A DNA stretch of 64,000 bases from Nitrospiraceae bacterium (GTDB lineage: Bacteria > Nitrospirota > Nitrospiria > Nitrospirales > UBA8639), in NCBI GenBank assembly GCA_020632635.1, contig JACKFE010000001.1, positions 372,001 to 436,000 of the forward strand, in the 5' to 3' direction. Below, one piece after another: positions 31,646 through 39,912 of this stretch (its first letter is position 1; each line of letters starts with the position of its first letter). Both the position numbers and the translations under genes were made by a program. Below the pieces are notes generated by a model. It was not told where the DNA came from. It saw only the letters and a list, made by a program, of their open reading frames with translations, and did not search any database.

Positions 31646-33661
31646 ATGCCAAGCAGCACACCCATGAAATCCATCGCCCAACCTTCTCGTTCCTCTCTTT
31701 CTACCTTCCTCCGTGCTCCCTGGAATCACTACTCCTCCAATGATCTCCTCCATTATTTCAGTTCCCCGCGCTCCATTCAGTATTTTCCAGTTATTGACCC
31801 TATCGAAACCGACCGTCGAAAAATCGATCTGATCTTGGAGAATGTTTTTGACCTCAATGGGGAAACGTGGGAACTTCCATCACCGATCTCCTGGATGGAT
31901 AACCCCAGCACCGATCGGGAATGGATGATCCTCCTCCATAAATTTTATTACGCCGTCGGATTAGGGACCGCCTATTCTGACACGCAACACGAACGCTATC
32001 TTCATGCTTGGGTCAGATTGACCGCTTCATGGATCGAACAGGTTCCACTGGATTTTCTTCCGAGCGATGTCGCCGGTCGCCGTATTCAAAACTGGATCTT
32101 TGCCCATTATTACTTTATTTCTCCGGAGTCTCTTCCGGCGATCGACCCAGGATTCTATGCGACCTTTCTTGCCTCATTGGCCAAGCAAGTCAATTATTTA
32201 TGCGACCACCTGACACCAAGCCGAAATCACCGAACGCTTGAATTGTGTGCAATCTTTTTGGCCAGTGTGGTTTTCCCAGAATTCCAGGACGCGGAACGGT
32301 GGCAACAATTCTCGACTCACGAACTGATCGCCAACATTCAACGCGACTTTCTCCCCGATGGCGTCCACTGCGAACTTTCCACCGACTACCACCATCTCGT
32401 GCTGAAAAATTTTCTATGGATTCGGAAATTAGCGCTCCTCAATCAGATCATCTTCCCGGCCATCGTGGATGACATCATCAAACGTGCGCTGGACTTCTCC
32501 CTCTATGCCCATAAACCGGATGGCTTCATTCCGGCTTTTAGTGATGGAGATAGCCGGTGTTTTCTCGATCTACTGGACCAAGGACACCAACTCTACGGGC
32601 AACCGGAATTTCAATATGGCGCGCTGCAAGGGCAAGGCGGCTCCCCTCCCCAAGTGCGCTCAAAAATCTTCCCTCACAGTGGATACGTTATGCTTCGAAG
32701 TGGATGGGGAAATCACCAGCACTCCTATCGGGACGAGCACTATCTCATGTTCGACTGCGGTCCATTAGGCGAGGGCAATCACGGACACCTGGATCTGCTC
32801 AGTTTTGAAATGGCGGCATTTGGCCATTCCTTGATTGTCGACCCCGGACGATACTCCTATGATGAATCAGGAGAGACCAATTGGCGTGTCAAATTTCGGG
32901 AGACTGCCGCGCACAATACGATTGTCATCGACGGGATGAATCAAACCAGGTATGTCTTTCATAAAACACGGCATAAGATTCGAGGGCCTTCTCCCCACCA
33001 TCTCATCAAGACTTTTATCAGTGAACCTCACGGCGATTTCATTCATGGCATTGCAGAGAGCCACGAATATCCGGTTGTTCATGAGCGAAAAATTCTCTTC
33101 CCAGGCCTGGACTACTGGTTGGTTGTGGATCGCCTGACGGCTCAGGAGTCACATCAATATGACTTAAATTTTCATTTGGGTTCTCAGGCCCAGAACGCGG
33201 TTTTTCCATCACGGACCTCTACGACATTGACCTACACGGCCCCACATATCCTCCTAGCCCAACCCCTGGCGGCCTCTATTCAGGGCGCGGTCCTTCAAGG
33301 TCATATATCGCGAACCTATGGTCAGATGCATCCGGCTCCCATCATTCGATTCCGACAACACCACGGAGATGCCTGTTTTCATACCGTGCTTTTCCCCTTC
33401 AAAGATAATCAGCCCGATCTCACCATCGAATCCATTCCTGTATTTTCGGGAATCCGAAAATGCTCCGAACATGAGGCGGTGTGCCTGAAGATTCGAACGA
33501 CAATAAACCAGCAGGAGATTGAAGATCTGGTATTCCTTTGCCATCTCGACAACACGGAGCCGTATCAGTTTGACCAATATTCATTCAAAGGCCAGGTATG
33601 CCATTTGAGAAAAAAAGCGGATGACAGCCTGATTTCCCAATTTCACGTGGAACACTCTTAG
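31646..33661 (+). CDS. Heparinase II/III-like protein (cassette copy 1)
   Basis: The 671-aa protein has an N-terminal alpha/alpha-toroid region (residues ~90-320, with RRIQNWIFAHYYF and PDGVHCELSTDYHHL) and the heparinase II/III-like beta-sandwich domain (GPLGEGNHGHLDLLSFEMAAFG, DPGRYSYDESGETNWR, AAHNTIVIDGMNQ). His and Tyr residues typical of uronic-acid lyases are present. No signal peptide is seen, so it would be cytoplasmic unless secreted in another way. A role in trimming uronate-containing polymer or in polymer modification is likely. Copy 2 is at 36518-38530. Confidence 0.85.
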   Translation: MPSSTPMKSIAQPSRSSLSTFLRAPWNHYSSNDLLHYFSSPRSIQYFPVIDPIETDRRKIDLILENVFDLNGETWELPSPISWMDNPSTDREWMILLHKFYYAVGLGTAYSDTQHERYLHAWVRLTASWIEQVPLDFLPSDVAGRRIQNWIFAHYYFISPESLPAIDPGFYATFLASLAKQVNYLCDHLTPSRNHRTLELCAIFLASVVFPEFQDAERWQQFSTHELIANIQRDFLPDGVHCELSTDYHHLVLKNFLWIRKLALLNQIIFPAIVDDIIKRALDFSLYAHKPDGFIPAFSDGDSRCFLDLLDQGHQLYGQPEFQYGALQGQGGSPPQVRSKIFPHSGYVMLRSGWGNHQHSYRDEHYLMFDCGPLGEGNHGHLDLLSFEMAAFGHSLIVDPGRYSYDESGETNWRVKFRETAAHNTIVIDGMNQTRYVFHKTRHKIRGPSPHHLIKTFISEPHGDFIHGIAESHEYPVVHERKILFPGLDYWLVVDRLTAQESHQYDLNFHLGSQAQNAVFPSRTSTTLTYTAPHILLAQPLAASIQGAVLQGHISRTYGQMHPAPIIRFRQHHGDACFHTVLFPFKDNQPDLTIESIPVFSGIRKCSEHEAVCLKIRTTINQQEIEDLVFLCHLDNTEPYQFDQYSFKGQVCHLRKKADDSLISQFHVEHS

Positions 33662-33698
33662 ATCTAAGGACCGCAACCTTCCGGAGATTCACCAGCAG

Positions 33699-35144
33699 AT
33701 GATTGCCGTACGCCATATTCCCCATGACATGAACATCTCTCAGCTCCCACGTCTCTGTGACGAAGAGTCGATGAAAGTCCACTTTGAACAACAGATGAGA
33801 CGAGAACGTCACCCCGGAGATGATCGGCTCATTCGTTCTCTTCAGATTCGACATATCCGGTATAAACCAGGCCGATATGCGATGGTGCTATATGACATCG
33901 ATTTTCACAATTCGTCAGACCGAACCGCCTATCCCAGAACATGGTATGTGCGAACTTTCAAAAAAGGTAAATCCGCTGCCGAATTTCAGGAAGCCCAAGA
34001 ACGCCACTGGCAAGGAGGAGGGCCGCATTCACTCATTCTTCATATGGCTGACCTCGAATGTATTGCCTGGGGCTTCCCTTCTGATCGAAAAATTGCTTCA
34101 CTTCCTCAATTGATAGATGTTCACTACCTTCGCCATCACGTTCTACCGGTCCTGCTTGAGCCGCACCGCCTGGAATCTTGGGATATCACGATGTTGCACA
34201 CCGAAGTAATTCATTATGTGCCGGAGCATACCTGTACAATGCGGGTCACGACATCGTTACAACAGCCAAAAACTTTGACGAGCACCTCATTCACGGTGTT
34301 TGGAAAAATCTTTGCCAATCCCCACAGCCAACTCAGCTTTTACAATTGGCAACAATTGTGGAACAGTCCGGATCGAACAAGCGGAACATTAGTGATTCCT
34401 GAACCCTTACACTTTGATCAAGAAACGAACACCGTCTGGCAATCCAGTCTGCACGGCACACCGCTTAGTCACTATCCCCTCTCTGACCCAAGAATGTGTG
34501 GGTGGCTGGAAAAGGCCGGAACAGCTCTCGCTCGTCTTCATCGCACCCCTATTCATGGCCTGCCCTCCAATCCTGTGTTGGACATCCAGACCAGGCTTCA
34601 TGAAGCCATTGAGACGCTCGTTTTTCTTAGACCCTCAGCCCAAGACTCCTTAAACGATGTGTCCTCCAGCCTCGCAGACCAGACAGCATGCTGGTCATCA
34701 GGCCCAATGGTCACACTACACGGAGACCCACACCGGAAAAACCTTTTTCTAGAGAACCAGACCGTCGGGCTTATTGATCTCGACAGCCTTTCCTCGGGCC
34801 CTCCACTTTGCGATGTTGGCAGCTGTTTGGCCAGCATTTGGTATCGGGTTGCCCTTGGTGAAATCTCTACAGCTCTTGCCAGGGTGTTGTCCGTAAAATT
34901 CTTACACGGCTACCAACGGACTGTTTCCATCGAATTCAACGAGGCAGAAGTTTGTTGGTCCATTGCCCTCTTTCTTGTCATTGAACAAGCCGCCCGTTGT
35001 GCGACCACATTTAAAGCCAATCGGTTGGATATCATTGATCACCTGATCCACATGGCCAAATCATTACTTGAAGAGAGGACTCTTTTGGGTGACCCCCTGG
35101 AGCAAAAACAACCATGTCTCCTGGTTCCCCCACACTCATTCTGA
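33699..35144 (+). CDS. APH-fold phosphotransferase-like protein (cassette copy 1)
   Basis: The 481-aa protein has a C-terminal APH/choline-kinase-type domain: HGDPHRKNLFLE (catalytic HGDxHxxN loop) and VGLIDLDSLSSGPP (metal-binding DxD). The N-terminal ~230 residues contain a kinase-like N-lobe with YKPGRYAMVLYDI and a repeat of the same type (YVPEHTCTMRV). In this locus drug modification is unlikely; phosphorylation of a sugar or a polysaccharide intermediate fits better, but the substrate is unknown. Its end overlaps an upstream reading of the next gene, whose real start is 35155. It is a paralogue of 38542-39912. Confidence 0.8.
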   Translation: MIAVRHIPHDMNISQLPRLCDEESMKVHFEQQMRRERHPGDDRLIRSLQIRHIRYKPGRYAMVLYDIDFHNSSDRTAYPRTWYVRTFKKGKSAAEFQEAQERHWQGGGPHSLILHMADLECIAWGFPSDRKIASLPQLIDVHYLRHHVLPVLLEPHRLESWDITMLHTEVIHYVPEHTCTMRVTTSLQQPKTLTSTSFTVFGKIFANPHSQLSFYNWQQLWNSPDRTSGTLVIPEPLHFDQETNTVWQSSLHGTPLSHYPLSDPRMCGWLEKAGTALARLHRTPIHGLPSNPVLDIQTRLHEAIETLVFLRPSAQDSLNDVSSSLADQTACWSSGPMVTLHGDPHRKNLFLENQTVGLIDLDSLSSGPPLCDVGSCLASIWYRVALGEISTALARVLSVKFLHGYQRTVSIEFNEAEVCWSIALFLVIEQAARCATTFKANRLDIIDHLIHMAKSLLEERTLLGDPLEQKQPCLLVPPHSF

Positions 35145-35154
35145 GGCACGACTC

Positions 35155-36558
35155 ATGGCGCACGCATTCACCGAGACTAGGGTAAATTGCTCATCGAAAG
35201 ACACATCCTCTATTGCGTATATCCTCATGGAATATCCGAGGATTTCAGAATCATTCATTATCAATGAAATCTATCAATTAGAACAGTTGGGTCTTTCGTT
35301 ACACCTGTTTTCGGTGAAACAACCCAAAGATAGCAAGGTCCACAATACCGTTAACAATATTCAAGCCCCCGTTACCTATCTTCCCCCGGTCACCTCCCTT
35401 TCTGGCACTCCATTTCTCCAATGGTTTTGCGCGAATGTACCCTCTTTTTGGCCGGCTCACCGGGTCCTTGCCCTTCACCGGCCATTGCGGTATCTCCGTG
35501 TCCTGAAGGATGCCATCGCTATGATGTGGCATTACCGTGAACCAGAAGAACGACGCCCTCGAAAAGTTTTTTTCAAGGAATTCCTTCAAGCCGGTGCGAT
35601 TGCCCACCACCTTCTTTCAAGGACATCAGGGACGAAACACCTACATGCACATTTTTGTCATGGCACCACCACCATCGCCATGTTTGTCAGTCACCTGACC
35701 GGCTTGCCATTTAGTTTTACGGCGCACGCCAAGGATATCTTCGTCAAGTCTCTAAACCCGGGGGACCTACTACAACGGAAACGCAGACAGGCCAAATTTC
35801 TAGTTACCTGCACCGATGCCAATCGTCACTACCTCAATGACTCGTGCCCGGAAGGAGCCCCGATTCATACGATTTACCACGGTTTGTCCCCTCAGGTTTT
35901 CATGCCCACAAGAGCTGTCTCAAACACCATCCCGCTCATTCTGTCAGTAGGTCGTTTTGTGGAGAAAAAAGGATTTGCCTATCTGGTCGAAGCCTGTCGA
36001 TTACTGCGAGATCAGGGGCATGCCTTTGAATGCCATATTATTGGCGACCCTGGAGACTCCGTAACGGGAGATGTCACGCCCACGATTCGGAGTCTGATCG
36101 AAGCCTGGGATCTCGAGCACATCGTTCATTTAAAATCCAGCGTGACCCAAGAGAGACTCCGGGATCTTTACCAGCGCTGTGCCATCTTTGCCTTACCCTG
36201 CCAAATTTTGGATAACGGAGATCGAGATGGCATTCCGAACGTATTGGCCGAAGCTATGGCAACGGGCCTGCCAGTCGTGTCTACTGACATCTCCGGCATA
36301 CCGGAACTGGTCGTCCATCGTCACAACGGCTTCCTCATTCCTCAAAAAAATCCGGAAGCGTTAGCCAAGGCTCTGGGGGAATTATTACAGAATTCGGCCT
36401 TACGAACTTCGTTAGGACAGGAGGCCCGGAACACGATTTGCCAAATATTTGATTCCCGACAGACAACCCAACAACTCAAAATGCTGTTTGATACTTCATG
36501 CAACCCCGGGGTTCATCATGTCGACACCGTCTCTCACGAACCAATCTGTCAGGCATAA
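35155..36558 (+). CDS. GT4-family glycosyltransferase (cassette copy 2)
   Basis: The frame is open from 35068 inside the preceding gene, but ATG at 35155, 10 nt after its stop, with TGAGG upstream, is preferred. The 467-aa product has YILMEYPRISESFIINEI, LILSVGRFVEKKGFAYL, CAIFALPCQILDNGDRDGIPNVL and the EX7E-type motif in EAMATGLPVVS. It is longer than copy 1 by an insertion of about 50 residues after residue 90 (MMWHYREPEERRPRK region). Cytoplasmic glycosyl transfer for the same polymer is expected. Confidence 0.9.
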   Translation: MAHAFTETRVNCSSKDTSSIAYILMEYPRISESFIINEIYQLEQLGLSLHLFSVKQPKDSKVHNTVNNIQAPVTYLPPVTSLSGTPFLQWFCANVPSFWPAHRVLALHRPLRYLRVLKDAIAMMWHYREPEERRPRKVFFKEFLQAGAIAHHLLSRTSGTKHLHAHFCHGTTTIAMFVSHLTGLPFSFTAHAKDIFVKSLNPGDLLQRKRRQAKFLVTCTDANRHYLNDSCPEGAPIHTIYHGLSPQVFMPTRAVSNTIPLILSVGRFVEKKGFAYLVEACRLLRDQGHAFECHIIGDPGDSVTGDVTPTIRSLIEAWDLEHIVHLKSSVTQERLRDLYQRCAIFALPCQILDNGDRDGIPNVLAEAMATGLPVVSTDISGIPELVVHRHNGFLIPQKNPEALAKALGELLQNSALRTSLGQEARNTICQIFDSRQTTQQLKMLFDTSCNPGVHHVDTVSHEPICQA

Positions 36559-38530
36559 ATCAGATCCCTCAGCACCAATGGGAGTCTTTGAGCCACCATA
36601 TGATCGCTGGTCGGCAGAACAGGTGTTACAGTATTTTCAGCAACGACAAACGGTTCAGTACTTTCCCGTCATCGACCCTCTTGAAACAGATCCGGGGAAA
36701 ATGGAGCGGATTGTGAGCCATGACTTTGTTTTCCATCACGAGTCTCATCATCTCGGCACTCCCATCAATTGGTTGATGAATCCTAGCCAGGATCGTGAAT
36801 GGATGTTTATGTTGCATAAGTTTTATTACGGAGTGGGACTCGGAACGCGCTATCAGGAGACACAGGATAATCGATATGCCCATACATGGGTGGAACTGAC
36901 GGAATCCTGGATCGATCAAGTTTCCCTGGATTTTCTCCCCAGCCGCGTGGCAGGTCGACGGATTCAGAATTGGATATTCAGTCACTTCTTTTTCATCCAT
37001 CCCAATAGTCGGTTTTCTCCTCCTCCGCAATTTTATCTTAAGTTTTTACGGTCATTATTTCAGCAAGTCCAGTATCTGGCCGAACATTTGGACAAAGCCC
37101 GAAATCACCGGACCTTGGAATTATGCGCCATTTTTTGGGCAGCCGTGGTCTTCCCTGAATTTCGTCATGCCGAACAATGGTTGCAATCTTCCACCGAAGC
37201 CCTGGCACAGAATATTCAGGAAGACCTCTTGCCGGACGGCGTCCATTGTGAATTATCGACCGAATATCATCATTTAGTCTTAAAGAACTATCTGGGAGTT
37301 CTGCGTCTCGCCACGCTCAATCAAATCTCCCTTCCGGACATCATCGCCTCCCAAATTTACAAGGCCCTGGAATTTTCGTTGTATGTTCACAAGCCAGATG
37401 GGTTCATCCCGGCTCTCAGCGATGCGGACCCAGGCTGTTATCGTGACCTCCTCCGGCAAGGCTATGAGCTGTTTGGTTCAAAAACATTCTTATATGGAGC
37501 TAGTCAGGGGACACAAGGCACCCCTCCGACCTCATACTCTAAAGGCTTCTCGGACAGTGGCTACTTCGTCATGCGTAGCGGATGGGGAGATCAGCAGGAA
37601 CGTTTTGAAAACGAGCGGTATTTGCTTGCTGATTGCGGTCCATTGGGCCAGGGCAACCATGGGCACCTGGACGCTCTAAACGTGGAAGTGGCCGCCTACG
37701 GCCGTTCTCTGATCGTTGACCCAGGCCGATATACCTATGATGAATCCGGCAAGACGAATTGGCGGGCGGCCTTCCGTGGAACAGCGGCGCACAATACGGT
37801 CCTGATCGATGGCAAAAATCAAACATCCTATCGCCTGGGGGCTTCGCGATTTGAAATCTGCGGGCCCGAACCTGTAACCGAGGTCGTGACCTTTGAAACC
37901 CAGCCGGGATTTGACTACCTTCATGCCGTGGTCAGAAGTGCCGAATACCCTGTCATCCACGAACGAAAAATTCTTTTTCTGAGACCCGAGTATTGGGTTA
38001 TCGCTGACATTCTGAGAGCAGAAGAACCTCATCGTTACGATCTTCTCTTTCATTTATCTTCAGAGGCACACCATCGGTGTCATACGATTCTTAAACAGAA
38101 TACGTTGATAGTACAATCTCCAAACCTCCTATTGGCCCAACTGTACCAACCAAAACAATTTCTCTCCCTCAGCGATGGATTTGTTTCTTCCAGCTATGGG
38201 ACCAAACACGCCGCGCCAGTCATTACGTTTTCCCAACAGGAAAGCATTGCGTGTTTTCATACGGTGGTCTTTCCTTTTCTGTCGACTACTCCGACGCTTT
38301 CTCTGCAGCCCATCCCGGTTACAGGCCAGAATGGTCCTTGCAAGGATATTTCAGCCTTTGGCATGCGCATCTCTTACCAATCCTCATCCTCTCCCCGGCA
38401 AGACTATGTGGCGTTTCGACACTTAGGGGTCGATCCGTCATACCGGGTCCACGATTGGGAATTGACGCAGAAACTCCATCTGATCAGAACTATGGACGAA
38501 GGAACCATTGTCGAACAGCACACTTTGTGA
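36518..38530 (+). CDS. Heparinase II/III-like protein (cassette copy 2)
   Basis: The start at 36518 (MSTPSLTNQ) gives 670 aa, almost the same length as copy 1, and overlaps the glycosyltransferase gene by 41 nt. A later Met at 36578 is possible. All blocks of copy 1 recur: VQYFPVIDPLETD, RRIQNWIFSHFFF, PDGVHCELSTEYHHL, GPLGQGNHGHLDALNVE, DPGRYTYDESGKTNWR, AAHNTVLIDGKNQ. The two copies are about half to two-thirds identical in these regions. No signal peptide is seen. Confidence 0.85.
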   Translation: MSTPSLTNQSVRHKSDPSAPMGVFEPPYDRWSAEQVLQYFQQRQTVQYFPVIDPLETDPGKMERIVSHDFVFHHESHHLGTPINWLMNPSQDREWMFMLHKFYYGVGLGTRYQETQDNRYAHTWVELTESWIDQVSLDFLPSRVAGRRIQNWIFSHFFFIHPNSRFSPPPQFYLKFLRSLFQQVQYLAEHLDKARNHRTLELCAIFWAAVVFPEFRHAEQWLQSSTEALAQNIQEDLLPDGVHCELSTEYHHLVLKNYLGVLRLATLNQISLPDIIASQIYKALEFSLYVHKPDGFIPALSDADPGCYRDLLRQGYELFGSKTFLYGASQGTQGTPPTSYSKGFSDSGYFVMRSGWGDQQERFENERYLLADCGPLGQGNHGHLDALNVEVAAYGRSLIVDPGRYTYDESGKTNWRAAFRGTAAHNTVLIDGKNQTSYRLGASRFEICGPEPVTEVVTFETQPGFDYLHAVVRSAEYPVIHERKILFLRPEYWVIADILRAEEPHRYDLLFHLSSEAHHRCHTILKQNTLIVQSPNLLLAQLYQPKQFLSLSDGFVSSSYGTKHAAPVITFSQQESIACFHTVVFPFLSTTPTLSLQPIPVTGQNGPCKDISAFGMRISYQSSSSPRQDYVAFRHLGVDPSYRVHDWELTQKLHLIRTMDEGTIVEQHTL

Positions 38531-38541
38531 GCAATCCCAAT

Positions 38542-39912
38542 ATGACCACCATGCTTCAAACTGACCCGGCTAGCATCTTTGAAAAATTTCACGATCCCTT
38601 ATGGGTGAAACCTCAACTTCAGGCCCGCCTTCGTGATCTTGTTGGCTTTGAAGGGGTCATCCAACATTGCGAGATTTCGTATGTCCACTACAAGCGATAT
38701 CTCAAAGTCCAATCCCGACATAAGTCGTTCTTGTCTCTTTGCTATGATCTGTCTATCGCGGATCACCACGGTGGGATACGATCTCAAAAACTATTTGCCA
38801 AAGCGTACCTTAACAATCGAGGTCAACTGGAATTTCACCGAATCGTACAGAAAGGGAACCCCCACCTACCGCAAGAACAACGACCGTTATACCTAGCAGA
38901 TCTTGACATGATCGTCTGGAGATTCCCGGCAGACCCTTTATTGCCGCAACTGCCAAAGCTGCTTGATCCTCAGCAAGTCTTACAATATGTTCCCCAAAAC
39001 TACCGTTCAGAGGGGCCTCGTTTTCTGATGCGCATAACGCCACAGGTCATCCATTATCGACCAGAAAATCGTTGCACGATTCGTTACGACCTTTTAGAGC
39101 CCCAACTGTCCTCCAGACGGGTTCGAACTTTTTTTGCCAAGACCTTTCAAAACCAGGAAAAGATGATATTTGAACGGATGGAGATGCTGTGGAATATTTT
39201 CCAGCACGTTCCCTATGCCATCCAGGCACCCAAACCCATTGCCTATGATGAAAATCTGAACACCATTTGGCAAGATGGGGTCTCAGGTCTTCCATTAGGG
39301 CAAATCATCAATGCCTCCAATTACCAATCATTCATGGCATTAACTGCTCGTGGAATAGCCACCCTCCAACAATCACCATTACCGACCTCATACGGGGTTT
39401 CTAGCCAAGACCATCTCATTGAGTTCAAAAAAAAGAGTCAAAAACTTTCCCAGGTCTATCCTCCAGGCGAACAGGTTTTGAAATCTATAGAGAAATGCCT
39501 GGAAGGTCTTGCCCCACTCGATAGCACGAGGCCTACATGTATCATTCATGGAGACTTTCATATTGGTCAATTACTGGCCGACCACACATCTGTCACGTTT
39601 TTTGATCTGGACGAATGCATGCATGGAGATCCACTCCAAGATGTCGCCAATTTCCTTGTGGACCTACAATTTCTTAATTTTCCTCCGGACCTCAGGCAAC
39701 AAATGAGTCAGTCTTTCGTCAAAGCGTATATGAGCCTGGTTCCGTGGGAAGTTTCACCCCAGGCTCTGGACTGGCATCAGGCCATCCAATTTACGAATAA
39801 GGTCTATCGCTCATTTGTTCAACGAAAGCCCTCGTTTGAAGACGATTTTGACCGTTTCATAAGATTTGTGGAAACCAGCAGCCTATCAATCACCCAACAC
39901 GAATCATGTTAA
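38542..39912 (+). CDS. APH-fold phosphotransferase-like protein (cassette copy 2)
   Basis: The frame extends upstream into the heparinase-like gene, but ATG at 38542, 11 nt after its stop, is the sensible start. The 456-aa protein carries IHGDFHIGQLLAD (catalytic loop) and VTFFDLDECMHGDP (metal-binding motif), plus YRPENRCTIRYDL, the counterpart of the YVPEHTCTMRV segment in copy 1. Overall identity to copy 1 is low outside these blocks, so the copies have diverged more than their heparinase-like neighbours. The substrate is unknown. Confidence 0.78.
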   Translation: MTTMLQTDPASIFEKFHDPLWVKPQLQARLRDLVGFEGVIQHCEISYVHYKRYLKVQSRHKSFLSLCYDLSIADHHGGIRSQKLFAKAYLNNRGQLEFHRIVQKGNPHLPQEQRPLYLADLDMIVWRFPADPLLPQLPKLLDPQQVLQYVPQNYRSEGPRFLMRITPQVIHYRPENRCTIRYDLLEPQLSSRRVRTFFAKTFQNQEKMIFERMEMLWNIFQHVPYAIQAPKPIAYDENLNTIWQDGVSGLPLGQIINASNYQSFMALTARGIATLQQSPLPTSYGVSSQDHLIEFKKKSQKLSQVYPPGEQVLKSIEKCLEGLAPLDSTRPTCIIHGDFHIGQLLADHTSVTFFDLDECMHGDPLQDVANFLVDLQFLNFPPDLRQQMSQSFVKAYMSLVPWEVSPQALDWHQAIQFTNKVYRSFVQRKPSFEDDFDRFIRFVETSSLSITQHESC

